A DNA stretch of 64,000 nucleotides from contig CM059972.1 in the NCBI GenBank assembly GCA_030490835.1, positions 35,629,452-35,693,451 on the forward strand. Reading direction: 5' to 3'. This document shows, piece by piece, positions 33,847 through 46,508 of this stretch. A model generated the notes under the pieces. It was not told the DNA's origin. It did no database searches and was given only the letters and a program-made list of their open reading frames with translations. The first letter of the stretch is position 1; each line of letters begins with the position of its first letter. This DNA is from Annona cherimola (Eukaryota > Streptophyta > Magnoliopsida > Magnoliales > Annonaceae). Position numbers and translations under genes: made by a program.

Positions 33847-36033
33847 GCAACATTTGAAAAAAAAATTCAGCAAGGGATGTCCAACTAAGGAGGAAGAAAG
33901 GAAAAAAAGGAGGAGAAGAAGAAAATTCAGCAAGGGCAAGGAGGTGTGAGCAATAACAACACAAGTAGGTGCCCTATGCATGCTTTGGTTTTTATAATTA
34001 AGATATTTTCCTGACTCAAGTGATGCCTCACAATTTGGGTTCATTTATGAATATTATATGGGTGGTTTACATAGCCCGTGATATGTTCATTAAATGTCAA
34101 ACGAGTGGGAAGCTTCAATTCAAGTATTAAGGAAGTGATATGAATGATTTAAGGCTGCATTTACTAAGGTAGCCACACTAAAATTATATTAAGTTTCAGA
34201 AATATATATCTGTTATGGATGTTTATTATGTATTGATAAGTTGAGTTGTTTTAGTGTTTAATTGATGTAATTCCAAGCTTACATAATGATCCATAATTGG
34301 ATGGAGTTATAGGTTGGTAACTTGGAAATTTTTTTATCCATTTTAGGTGGGAATGGCGCTTGATTTAATAAGGATGTATATGGTAATTATATGTGTGAAA
34401 TAAGTTACCTATGGGGTAATTAAGGGACGCCCAAACTGTTCAGGGTGGAAATCAAATTCTGTTTTATACATGTGTTGATGGTGACGTCTAAATGATTAAC
34501 CATGAGTTAATTGACTAATTGCTTGGTTCTTACTCTAATTAATGTGTAAATGAATGTCTAAACTAAGCAAGATTTGAGGGAAAATTTCTATATAATGTCA
34601 ACTTGATCGTTATATGATATATGTGTAACTAAAGGGTGCAATTAAAGGGGATTGATGACAAAGGTAATGGTTGATTACAATATTACATGAATACTTAGCT
34701 AAGATACAAATATGAAAGAAAAATGTAGTAAAATGAGAAAGTATAGGACTATTTTAAGGAAAGTTATAAATTTCAAAAATTTTGGGATTAAAATTAGTAG
34801 TCGTAACTTATAAACAAATGCCTTGAATGAATACCCAAGATTGGAACACTAAGTATGGATGTTAAATAATAAAAGTGAAGTGTTAAATTTCAATACGTTG
34901 AGTTCAAACTTAAGTGTTATAAATGAACTTGAAAGAAATTGACCCCAAATAAGGGTGTCAAAATGAAAAGAGTGGTTAACTATGGGAATCCTAATTTACG
35001 CTAATAGGTGGATTATTGTGGCGCCCCGAACCGAGGTGCCTAGAAGTCTTACTCCGGGATCGTTTTGATTGGGAAACGTGACTCAGGATTGTTGCTCTGA
35101 TCACACGGCAGGATTTTTTTATCAACAATATAGGAAAAATTCTCATCATTCATCAAATTTGAAATATATTTCACATAACACAGTTATGATAAAAAACTTG
35201 TGGAACCCCGATCTTTGAGACGTGTACAAAACCCTAGGGTTGTAAACCCTAGGTAATATATTTGAGAAATATATATTGATGGATATGAAATATATGGAAA
35301 TGAAGGTTAAAATAATTATGCAGGAAATTCGGATGAATAGTGCACGTGAATAGTGCACGTGAATAGTGGGATGTGAATAGTAAACGTGGGATTAAGGAAA
35401 TATGTTAAGTTAATCACTTTGGATTAATTTAATCATAAAAGACGAAAAAGGAAGCTTCCCACTACAGGACAAAAATGTTTTTTGGATTAAAATATGAATT
35501 TTCGGATTTTTAATTGATTTTTGAAGAAAATGAAGAAAAATTCATATCTTGCAATCCGGACATCGGATCAAGATGAAATTTTTTTATGGGTGGCCAAGAT
35601 ATGATGATGGATATGATGAATGGTCCAAGATTAATCAAGGATCATGAATTAAGGGTCAAGATTAAATGTCATTTGAAAAGGGAAAAAGTAACTTTACTTT
35701 TTCATTAATGGCATTTGACTTTGATTAATTTTAATTAAATAAAATTAATGCAAAGCCTGCAATTGCTGCTGGAGCATGGACTTTTGGGGCATGATCCAAT
35801 GGCCCATGATCATCCTTATCAAAGATCAATGGCTAGAATTAATTTAGCCTAAATTAATTAATTTTAAAAATAAAAAATAGGTAAAAATAGGGCTGCAATA
35901 GGGCTGCTGGAGCAGGCCTAGGGGGGGCTGCACAATGCTCCATGCACCTTTTAAAATTAGAAAAAAAACACATTTGCAAATTTACACCTCAAGCAAGGGC
36001 GGGTAAATTGCAAATATGTGAAAAATTAAAAAG

Positions 36034-36046
36034 TATAAATAGGGGG
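36034..36046 (+). promoter_or_regulatory. LTR A promoter TATA box
   Basis: TATAAATAGGGGG is conserved in A1 (reverse strand, near 33016-33031) and, in weaker form, in A2 (near 39624) and A4 (near 55338). A purine-rich leader follows. Inferred from motif and conservation. Confidence 0.6.
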
Positions 36047-37528
36047 CAAAGGTGGACGTCCAAAGGCACTCCGAGCTTGAGCAATTCAAGCATTCCCACC
36101 CCCAAAACACGTTTTGTCCATAGAGAGAGAAGGAGAGAAGGAAGGAAAGAGAAAATGGGAAGGAAATGAGAAGTTCTCCACTTGAGGTAAGCAATTTCTT
36201 CCCAAATTTATTTTGGATGTTAAGTAGGGTAAAATCATGCTTAGATAATGCATAAGCATGAAAAAATAAGTAAAGTTATAATGCTTAATTGGAATCATAC
36301 CGAAACATCGAAAATTTGGAGCAAAGATAGAGCATTCGGAGAAATCATGTATGATATATGGATATAATGCTCCAAATTTGATAAATGATGATTTGGGATG
36401 TATGATTATGATAAATATGATGTTGTAATGATGATATATTAATTTCATGATTTTTGGAATTAAGGATTATGCTTAAGTGAATTTATAATGATTTTTAGTA
36501 CATGGAGAAAATGATTTATTTAGCCAAGCTAATGATGATAAATTCATAATTCATGAATTTTCCATGATATACTAAGCATAAGCTATGTCATGGTATTTTT
36601 TATTTTTGGGAAAAATGTCAATTTTTGGAACCTATGAATAGTAACACCGTTGCTGTGAAAAGTACGTGAACAGTGATTATGAACAGTAATATGCTACAGT
36701 GACATGAACAGTGAACAGCGTATTTTGGGAAAAAATTGAGATTTATTTTTATATTTTATGAGGATATATGGATGAAATTTTCAAAGGATTTATGGATAAA
36801 AATCCATATAAATGAGTAATGATTAAGTATCTTTATACTATTAACCTCTATGGAAATGAGGTAATGGATAATTATAAAGCATGCATGGGAAGTACACTAA
36901 GACATGATATGATATAGATAAAATATCATTTTTCCTTGTATAGGAAAAGGAAAGGAAATGGTGGAAGACACAGACTGAGGAGGTAAGCAAGCAAGCTTTC
37001 TAAAATGTGATTTTATTGTTTCATTGTAAGCAAGCAATCCTTTTGAAAATGTGATTTTATTCCCAAGTATTTATGAAATGTGTTTAAGGATGGCCATTCC
37101 TATAATGTTTTGAAATGATGAATGTTTATGAGGTTTTATGAAAAGTCATGCCGGCATATTGATATCATGTGATGTTCATGGACATGTGCACATGTATGAT
37201 GTATAAGGAAGAGGCTTTAGTGGAGGTAGAAAGTGGATCAGAGGGTCCCCCTTCATTATTGCCGAGTCGTATGGGCTGTGTGCCGACGGCGTCCTCCCCA
37301 GAGGTGGAGGCAAAGGAATGTTATGTTTGAATGAATGCATTGCATTTTCATACATGGATTGAAAAGGAAAGCATGGATTTGAAATTATGTTTTTAAGGGA
37401 TGGTGCAAATAATTCTCTACAAGAGAATGACAAGTTACCTGGTGTGAGATGTTCCCTAAGCTAGCGTACCCGCACACGAAGGTTTATGTCAGGAGTGGAA
37501 AGGAAGCATTTTCACATCCAATGTTTAT

Positions 37529-37735
37529 GAAAAGGTTTCTATTCCATTGATAGTTGATGACTTGCTAAGTGTCTCCTATCGAATGGAGAGATACGCATTT
37601 ACGAATGATTTACATGAATGGTTTATGAAAGGTTTCGAAATATGGTTTACGAAAAGGTTTCTATTCCATTGGTAGTTGATCACTTGGTAAGTGTCTTCTA
37701 TCAAATGGAGAGGAATGCATTTAAAATGAAAAATG
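37529..37735 (+). repeat. Tandem duplication in LTR A3 (~122-bp period)
   Basis: AAAAGGTTTCTATTCCATTG...GGAGAG...GCATTT occurs starting at 37529 and again at 37651. A1 has the same doubled arrangement (31130-31350), while A4 has a single unit (about 53660-53750). Confidence 0.8.
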
Positions 37736-40480
37736 CTTGCTTATTGAGTTTCGACTCATGTTTTGTTTTTCCAACCTCAGACAGGTGTAGGGAAAGACAA
37801 GAAATGAAGGGCACGAGTTGCTAAAAGAAAAGAAGAATCTACAAAGGTTAGTAGATTTTTGTATGAACAGATTCCCTAATGGGATATGATGAGAAAGGAC
37901 ATAGATTGTATGAAATTATAAAGTTATGAATAATATGAGAAGTTGATGATTTATGATGTTATGGATAAGTCCATCATGAATGATGATATGATGAAAGAAA
38001 AAGAAATGAAAAAAAAATTGGACGAGATCCAATTAAGAACCCGCCGCGTGATCAGGGCAACAATCCTGATTCACACTTACCAATCGACAAGATCTTGGAG
38101 TAAGGACTATGTGGACGCCTCGGTTCGGGGCGCCACAAAACTGTTCCATAAACATTTTCATAAAAATATTCCTTTCCATCTCAAAATTATCATCGTTGTC
38201 TTCACATAAAGTTTACATATACATCATTTATATCAAAAACTACATAAGATTTGGCATGCTTCCTTCATCATGATTTCCTGTCTATTGTTGAAAATGCATG
38301 GGTGAGTAATAATACTCAGTAAGCAAACCATACATACTTTTTCAATCATTTTCATGCATTTCATAAAATGCAAATGCAATGCATACATAGCATTCATGAC
38401 ATTCATTTGGATGCGACGCTAGCTAGGCGCCCATCCCATACATGCTCCCATTTCAGGGAGGTTGCCGCCGGCCTGTGACTATTAAGCGACTTGGCAATAG
38501 CGAGTGGGACATCAGGTCCGCTTACTACCTCGACTAAGGCCTATTCCTCGTGCACATGCACATTCACATTCACATGCCGGCATGATATTTGCAAATCATA
38601 AACAATTTCAAAAAAAGCATTTAATAAACAATTTAACAAACGAACTTCAGTTCAAGTAAAACAGTTATAGGTATGGCCAACCTTAAATAAATTTCATAAA
38701 GCAACTTGGAAACAATTTCAAGCATTTTGGAAGTAATTTGCAAAATATATAACTTGCTTACCTTCTCAGTGGGTGTCTTCGACCTTTTCTTTTCCTTTTT
38801 TTATTCAAGGAAAAAGGATAATTTTATTTCTTCTATTCAAGCTGCTTCCCATGCATGCTTTATAATATTTGCGCATTATTTCTTTATATGGATATTTTTA
38901 TCCATAGGTTCCTTAAAATTTCCATCCTTATATTTAAATATTAATCTCAAATTTTCTCCAAAATTATGCTTTTTACTGTAGCAAATCACTGTTCATCCGA
39001 GTTACTGTTCACAGAGACGTGGTTACTGTTCATGGGTTCCAAAAATTGATATTTTTTTCCAAAAATAAAAAATACCATGACATATCTTATGCTTGGTACA
39101 TCATGGGAAAATTTATAAATTTTGGATTTATCATCATTTACTTGGCTAAAAAAATCACTTTCTCCATATACTAAAAATCAATATAAATTTACTTAAGCAT
39201 AATCCTTAATTCCAAAAATTATGAAATTAATATATGATCATCCCAACATCATATTTATTCATCCCAAATCATCATTTATCAATTTTGGAGTGTTATTTTC
39301 TCATACCATATGTTATCTTCCCGAATACTCTATCTTCGCTCCAAATCTTTGATGTTTTGTCATAATTTCTATTAAGCATTATATATATACTTATTTTCTC
39401 ATGCTTAGGAATTATTTAAGCATGGTTTTACCCTACTTAACATTCAAAAGAAATTTGGATAGAAATTACTTACCCGAAGTGGAGATACTCCTCTTTTTCT
39501 CACACTTTCTCTCTCCAACCTTCTATTCTTCTTTCTACTCAAGGCTAAAACGTGTGGTGATGAGAAATGAAGTTTCTCAAGTGATTTTTGAGCTTGGTAT
39601 GGCTGTGAATTCGTCCAAGGCATGCTCCCCTATTTATGGTGCTTCAAATTTCATGAATTTGCATTTTACCCCCTCTAGCTCAAGGTGTAAAATTGCAAAA
39701 TATGTTTTTTTCTAATTTCCAAAGATGCCTTGTGCCAAGAGAAGCCACCCTAGGCCTTCTCCAGCCCCCTATAGCAGCCCTAATTTTCTACCTATTTTTT
39801 GATTTTTAAAATTAATTAAATTAAGCTAAATTAATCCTAGCCATTGATCTTTGATTAGGATGAATTTTGACCATTGATTTTGGTCAAGATACCCCCCGCA
39901 CGACCTGACATGTAGCTTCTTTGCTTTTAAAGTTTTTAGTTTTTATTTATTTATTTTAATTAAAAGTCAAATGCTTAATTAATGTAAAGTTGATTCACTT
40001 TTTCACTTTGTATTTGATGCTTCATCTTGACCTTTGATTTGTGATTTTCATCACATCTTAATCCATTCATCATGTCCATCATGAATTTTTAACCATCCAT
40101 AAAAAATTTAATCGAATTCCGACACCCGGATTGCAATTTATGAATTTTTTTCTATTTTTCCACAAAAATCCAAATTTGGATTAAAATATCCAAAAGAATT
40201 GCTATTTCATCTTGTAGTGATTAAATCTCTATTTTGTCTTTTTGTGATTAAGTTAATCCAAGTGATTAACTCTTAATCATGTGTTTTATTAACATTTACT
40301 ATTCACGTGCACTATTCACGGGTTTAAATTCCTAATTGCATTATTTCAATCTCTAATAAACATATCCATCAATATAATTCATGAATTTTCATTTTTTCAT
40401 AAAATAATTACAAAATTACAAATATCGAAATGGCGCGTATACGGTCGAAATGACGCGTATATGGTCAGGGTTTCACAATT

Positions 40481-40494
40481 CTCCCCCCCTTAGA
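40481..40494 (-). other. Polypurine tract of reverse chromovirus
   Basis: CTCCCCCCCTTAGA on the + strand is a purine run on the element's strand. It sits between the LTR start (40477) and the pol stop (40514). Confidence 0.8.
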
Positions 40495-40513
40495 ATAGGT
40501 TTCGTCCCGAAAC

Positions 40514-40755
40514 CTATCTTTTCTTGAATGATTGAGGATATTTTCTTTCAACTTCCTCTCGTAACTCCCAAGTGGCTTCCGATTCTGAATATCGATTCCA
40601 TTGAACCTTTACATACTCGATCTCCCTGTTCCGAAGCTTCTTGATCTTGGAATCCAGTACTTTGATTGGCCTTTCCTCATAGTTCAAGTGTTCTTGTATT
40701 GGCAAATTCTCTGCTATCAACATATGGGTCGGATCGGATACATATTTTCTAGACC
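40514..40755 (-). pseudogene. pol: Chromovirus pol C-terminus (chromodomain tail), truncated
   Basis: The reverse-strand translation reads RKYVSDPTHMLIAENLPIQ, then LNYEERPIKVLDSKIKKLRN and VQWNRYSESEATWELREEV, ending at a stop directly before the polypurine tract. It is closely related to the tail of the forward element at 29480-29673 but less damaged. Only about 80 residues remain; homology ends near 40755, where LTR-like sequence of opposite orientation begins, so the rest of the element has been lost by rearrangement. Confidence 0.88.
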
Positions 40756-41231
40756 AGCCCTAAGTGTCATCCACAATTGCGGTTCTTGTATTCATTTGCA
40801 TGCATCTACATGAATGGCTAAATCCTTTATAAGTGATATTTGTGGGTCCGATTACCTTTTGTGTAAATGAACATCTTTGATGTGATATGTGTGATTTGGA
40901 ATGACTACGACATGAAATGATTAAATGGTTGTCTGTATGTATGAATATGATTGGATAAGAATGATGTGAAATTTTACTGTGTATGATTAGAATGATGTAT
41001 TGGGATTAGTTGATGGATGTAAAATATCAATACATGTTGATAGTAAATGTGGACATATTTCAGGGTATAAATGAACATGTGCCATGATGTAGAACTTTTT
41101 TTTTTAAATGAATCATATGATGAAAATTGAAAAAAAACCATCGCGTGATTAGGGCAACAATCCTGCTCACTTTTACCAATCAATAAATGATCCCAGAGTA
41201 AGGCTCCGACACCTCGGGTTGGGGCGCCACG
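40756..41231 (+). mobile_element. 3' part of a chromovirus LTR
   Basis: The last ~95 bp (CGTGATTAGGGCAACAATCCTG...GGGGCGCCACG) match the common terminal block of the A and B LTRs in + orientation. The upstream ~380 bp is AT-rich and non-coding. There is no recognisable LTR start, and junctions on both sides are abrupt, so it is a fragment. The final CA has become CG. Confidence 0.65.
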
Positions 41232-41470
41232 AATGGGGTTTGCATATTTTTCTGAGAATATCAAAACAGAGGCAATGGGGTATAACCTGCTTGAATGCCT
41301 TTTTGATCTTGGTCTTCTATGGACTATCTTTTGCAAAATAGCCAAATCTTTTGCAAATAAAACATTTGTCTTCTGTTTGTCTCGATTTTTCTTTTTTTCT
41401 TTTTTGGAAAATCGATAGCACTTTTTCTTGACTTCTTTAAATTTCGGCTTGTATTTTTCTTCCATTTTGC
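41232..41470 (-). pseudogene. Endogenous pararetrovirus fragment: coat-protein zinc knuckle region
   Basis: The reverse-strand reading shows a Lys-rich stretch then a zinc-knuckle-like motif near 41325-41370 in which the His and last Cys are substituted, followed after a frameshift by a short segment that also occurs in the forward fragment at about 41615-41660. This arrangement (basic region, knuckle, then protease) fits the capsid/protease junction of a Caulimoviridae polyprotein. It is frameshifted and truncated at 41231 by an LTR. Assigned by motif order only; a retrotransposon origin is less likely but possible. Confidence 0.5.
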
Positions 41471-42432
41471 ATTTTTATGGGACAACGTGCAATCACAGTA
41501 CAGGATTATGGCCATTGATGAGTTCCATAGATTCCTCCACTGATGATGCTGAAAAAAGCCAAAAGAATTCTTCCCGGTTATTAAAGTACCTTTAGCCATT
41601 CAAACTCTAACCTCCCCCATTGCTTCTATTTTGATATTCCCCCAAAAATATGCAAACTCCATCAAAGTCCCAGCTCTGTTTGACACTGATGCAGTGGCCT
41701 CCACTGCCTCACCAAACATCTTACCTCCATCATATTGGCAACCATACCATAAGATTTTTTGAGCAGTGAATGGGGAAAATGTTTGAAGTCAAACTCATTA
41801 GCAAGTCAGTCGTCATCCACCTATTCTCTAACTTGTGGATCAAGCATCACCTTGTCAGGACAAATGTTACAAGTAAATCACTAATTCTTGGGTTTGATAT
41901 TTTGCAGCAATACAAACTAAGGTGGTTTGCTGCTGTTCTTCATTATGGAGAATAAATACTCATGTGTAATACGAGTTATTCCCTCTTCACTATCGACCCT
42001 GCAGAACTTTTCGAAGCCACTAAGAAACAAATCTTGTTTACTAATGGAGTGGAAAGCCACATAGAATTCTCCACCAAATGTACCAAGCCCTTATGAAAAA
42101 ACCCTAAACTATTTATCAGGCTTCCTTTTAAGAAGAATGAAGATATCAATTCAACCCAAGCTATCCATAGCAGAATGCCACCATCACATTATCAGATGGC
42201 ATAACAAGACCTACAACAACTTCAACATGAAGGTCTTATAGAAGACATGTCTTCTCAATGTGCCATGTCAGGCATTTTATGTCAACAAACGAGCAGAACA
42301 AAAGTGAGGTAAAATTCTCATGGTCATTAACTACTAGTAGTTAAATCAATTTTTAGTTGATATCAAATTCCCCCTTCTGCAAAAAAATAGCATTTTCCAA
42401 CAATTGAAAGGGACCAAAAAATTTTCAAAATT
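41471..42432 (+). pseudogene. Endogenous pararetrovirus fragment: protease and start of reverse transcriptase
   Basis: Readable in pieces across many stops and shifts. There is a retropepsin-like site near 41678-41693 (catalytic Asp kept, the following Gly changed), a Gly-Phe-Asp-Ile-Leu segment near 41890-41905, and then, from about 42120 to 42432, the N-terminal part of an RT whose wording is closer to plant pararetroviruses (Caulimoviridae, Florendovirus/Petuvirus-like) than to Gypsy pol. The RT stops where LTR B' begins at 42433. With numerous stop codons it is an old, inert integrated copy. Confidence 0.55.
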
Positions 42433-45400
42433 TGTGATACCCGGACCCAAGTAAGGTTTATTTATATGCAATTGGCATATAAATATGAATCATTTATGAT
42501 TTAGATGAGTTATGAATAATTTTCATTGCAATATTGATGATTTAATTGCAATTAGGGCAAATGATTATGAATGATCAATATAAGTCGATATGGGTCAATG
42601 TGATTAAAGAGGCTTAATGAAGATTAAGTAATGTGAATATATTGAGGATAATTACTTCATGTATTATGGTTTAACTAATGGAGATTATGTTGCTAATTAT
42701 GGAGTTAAGGTAGCAAATGCTAGAAAATATGTAACTCGGCGCTAGGAAGGCGGATTAAGATGAAAATTGACAAGTAAGCACATAATTTATTGCTTAACCC
42801 GATGGAAATGATGGATTATGAAAATAATGATGAAATTAGGGTGAAAATCGATCATCACCATCAAAATTCAAAGATGATTTCAAATGAGGATAAATTGAGC
42901 TAGAAAAGTCAGATTGAGACAAAATTTGAAATGAACGGTTAAAATTATGAGATTCATGAAATGAGAGGATTGGATTAAGCTAATGATGATGGGATATTGG
43001 TTGCACGAAAATGGGTGTATATTATTGATTTTTGTGCACCAAAAATGTAAGCTTGTGTTTATGCTAAAGTAAGGTGATTAATTACATTTTTAATGGAAAA
43101 AATGAGGTGGCAAAAAGGAGAAAATTACACATGGATTTTATGAATTAATTAAAGTGAAAAAATTCATGATATTATCCAGTGATTAATGAATTAATTTAAG
43201 GAGCTAAATGGATTAGCTCAAAGGAGTTTGAAAAGGTGGGCCACCCATGGACGTGAAAGGGGCTGTTTACATGGAATTTTGATTTTTAAAAATTACAAAA
43301 TATGTAATTAAGTAAGCTACATGACAAGGATGGTTAATGGGATTATTTTGGATGGATTTTGTGGCAAGAAAATGCCACAAAGTCAATGATAAGTGGACCC
43401 CATCAAAGTGGACAGCAAGTGCACAGCAGGAGATATGGACGGTTAGGCTGCTGTATTTGATTTTTTTTAATTTTTTTTAAAATAAGCTAAGTGGACCCCT
43501 AAGTAACCTATTAGCTGGGGTGGTTAATTAGCCATTAATTAAAGTGGAATGATGTGGAAAAAATGACAAAAAGGGCTGCTGAAATGGACGTCCAAACAAG
43601 GGGGCAGATTGTGTCCATTAATATATGGATTTTGATGATTTTTTTAAGATAATTACTTAATTTAAATGGACCATATTTTGCCATGTCAGCAATAAGGGGT
43701 AAACACACATTAATTTTCTGCTAAATGATGTGGCAAGTGGGTCCCACAAAGCTAGAAAATCCAGCTAAACTAAGGGTGGCCGTCCATATGGGTAGGAGAG
43801 AGAAAGAGAAAAATCAAATGGGAAAAAAATATATCCAAGCAAAGCAGTGCACGTCCCTTATTCCAGAAGAAAGAAAGGGATAAAAAGAGGAGAAAAAAGA
43901 AGGAAAAATTGGAAGAAAGAAGAAGAAACCAAGCTTGCAAAGTGGATTTCAAGTATGACTCAATTCAAGTAAGTATACTTCTCTTGAAACTTCTTAAATT
44001 CACAAAATAAGTTTCTGTTTGGATTGGATATCATGATTAGATTATGAATCATGATTTAATGGATTATATATGTTGGGTATAATAATTAATAACAAATGAT
44101 TAAAGGTTTTTGCATATCTATTGAAATTAGATGCAAATACGGAAGCAAAACCTAGAAGAAATGAGATAGAAATCCAAAATATGAACGAAATAGAAAATAA
44201 ATGAATTTTAGCATGAAAAATGTGTTTGATAACTCATGATAGGGTGATTAAGGAATGACCTAAGTTTCAGCTCAAAAGGGTAATCATGTTGGAAATTAAA
44301 AATCCGAGAAGATAAACCTAAAGAGGGTTGAACGGGTGTCAGGATCAGCTGTACCAAATGATTTTTAGTAACTTTTAAGAAAGGTATTTTGAGCTGAAAA
44401 TTTTATATGATATGGGATAAATCATTATTAACAGTATAAAAAAATAAAAAATTGTTTCTTAAAGGTATAAATATACCGAATAATTAAAGTGATTAGAGTT
44501 GTCTGAAAATTGATGCTTCTATCTAGAAGAGGACAAATACCAAAATAAATATAAATAATTTAGATGTTGAGCTGGAAATATTTATTTTGGTTATATCATT
44601 AATTTATTAAGGTATTATATAAATTTAAGGTTTAAATTACTTGATTTGATTATGATTCAAAAATTAGAGAGATCAGTGCGTCTGATTTTAGCATTATGGA
44701 CAGATTGAGGAATAAATCAAAGTAAATGTTAAATTCCAGATTTTTGGGTTGGAATTTAAATTACAATGGGATATAAACAAGTATCATAAGTGACTATAAG
44801 TATTTAACCTATTAGAGATGGGTTTTAGAAAGGATGGAACTTAGGGTTACGTATAAGACCCGATTTCCATGTTTTGATGTCGAAAATGATAAATGGATTA
44901 TTTGAAGCGTTAAAATGAAAAAATGCATAAAGATATGATTGGAACACGTGGATTAGGTTGCGGTTTTAGTAAATAGTGATAATCTCAAAATTTGAGATTA
45001 TTATATGATACCTAAGTTAGCAACTAAGTGCTTAAAATGAGCACCGATGTATGAAAAATGAAAACTATGTTAAAAATGATAAATGGAGGTAATGAACCTC
45101 CAAATAATGATTTAATGAATGACTATTATATTTATGTAAGATTACCCTACATAAGGGTATTAAAATGAATGAATGGATGGTTGATATGTATAGGCTATGT
45201 GCTAAGTATGAGTACCCGACTTTAAGGATAAGTGGGTCAAGCTAAGTCCAAATGAATTTATGTAAGTTGGAAAACCTAAGGGATTTATGTATTTGAAGTT
45301 GATGTTAATAAATGAATTATTATTTTTATTTATTTAGGCAAAGGCAAAGGAAAAGAATGGAAGAAGGGGATTATGGCGATCTCAGGTAAGCAAGTGAACT

Positions 45401-45652
45401 TTTCAAATTATGGATTTTTCTCTATATGTTGAAATGATGATTATGTCAATGCTTTTATGATTATGTTTTGACGAATGGGCAAGCACAAGTTTTGAAAATG
45501 ATGGCTTTAATGCAAATCCACAAGTTTTGAAAAATGATGGCTTTAATGGGAAGCCTTGAGGTTTGCTTCATGAGAAGCAAGCGACACTTTTTAAGATAAA
45601 TAATTTATCACAAGTGTTACGAAGGTTGGGAATGCTTTATGTTAATGGAATT

Positions 45653-45760
45653 GAGAAATTTGCTTATGAGTAAGCAAGTTCTCCATGATGATTGTTTTAA
45701 AGGATTTTATTGATTTATGCCGATGGTTTTAAGAATTTGCTTTTAAGTAAGCAAGTTCTT
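45653..45760 (+). repeat. Hairpin units in LTR B' (proximal cluster)
   Basis: GAGAAATTTGCTTA (45653-45666) faces TAAGCAAGTTCTC (45671-45683). AAGAATTTGCTT (45731-45742) faces AAGCAAGTTCTT (45749-45760). The only mismatch within the 12-base pair would be a U-G wobble in the LTR sense RNA. The equivalent hairpin in the reverse B LTR is at 50358-50389. Confidence 0.75.
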
Positions 45761-46508
45761 TAAGACGTTGTTTCAATAGTATTTTATAAGAAAAAGAGAA
45801 TTTTGCCCTTTTTCACAAAGCAACAAATGTAAATAAATTTTAAATTTCTCTTATGATGTTTAATGATAAATAATCATGTTATAAAAGAAAAAAAGAAAAA
45901 GGAGATTCGATTTATGAAAAAGATTGGTTTTATTATGTCATGATAATTAAATATAAATGATGATTTAGACATAGTCCATACATTTTGAAATGATATTCGA
46001 AAAAGTTTTGATTTTCTTTAGATAAGGAAATATATATTGAAAATGTCTTGAAAAATTTTATACGAATGTGTTGAATGGAATTTAAGGATGACCAACCTAA
46101 TAAGTTGATTTCATAAAATAGTTTAATTTTGGGTTGCTAAAATGGCATACAGAAGACTATGCAAGCTCCTCTTTATGTATAAATGGTCATATATATATGT
46201 GGACAATAATTTGATTTTAAGGTGGTTGAAAATGGGATAACACAATTGCATAACTTTTGTGAGCAAAAGGCCTCGAAATAGACACCAATAAAATGCTAGA
46301 AAAATATATGATTTATTTTTGAAAATCCAAAAGTTTTGAAAATTTTAAGGATTTTAAGAGGTATTGTTTTCTCAAACATTTCAAATGATTGTTAAAATAT
46401 TTTACTCAAAATGTATTTAAAAGAATTTAAGGAAGGCCATCCTAAAACTAAATTTCAAATAACAACTTGTTTAAAGCGGGTGCGCTCGCTTTACTAGTTA
46501 ACACGGAA

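Larger units (their letters stand above)
29713..35016 (+). mobile_element. 3' LTR of the forward chromovirus, split by a solo LTR and truncated at its end
   Basis: Starts TGTGAAACTCAGG directly after the polypurine tract. 29713-30702 and 33852-35016 belong to it; the intervening 30703-33851 is a later solo LTR with its duplicated GCAAC. The right end is set by another LTR starting at 35017, without a normal CA terminus. No gene inside. Confidence 0.75.
35199..38137 (+). mobile_element. Solo LTR, family A (copy A3)
   Basis: Begins TGTGGAACCCCGATC and ends TTCGGGGCGCCACA, 2939 bp, flanked by AAACT at 35194-35198 and 38138-38142. It has a TATA-like TATAAATAGGGGG at about 36034-36046 followed by a GA-rich leader (36121-36165). 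Short GAATAGT/GAACAGT motif clusters are at 35336-35383 and 36639-36718, and two ~122-bp tandem units start at 37529 and 37651. Confidence 0.95.
35017..40477 (-). mobile_element. 3' LTR of a reverse-strand chromovirus (A2), split by a solo LTR
   Basis: On the + strand it begins TGTGGCGCCCCGAACCGAGG and ends GGGTTTCACA next to the polypurine tract. 35017-35193 and 38143-40477 are its own sequence (about 2.5 kb); the middle is solo LTR A3 with one AAACT duplicate. ATTAT at 35012-35016 is the candidate outer target duplicate. It is attached to pol remnants at 40514, so it is not a solo LTR. Confidence 0.88.

Noticed and set aside
40974..41465. 163-codon reverse-strand ORF
   Set aside because: Chimera: its start lies in the pararetrovirus fragment and its end in LTR sequence, and the conserved motifs need a frame change.
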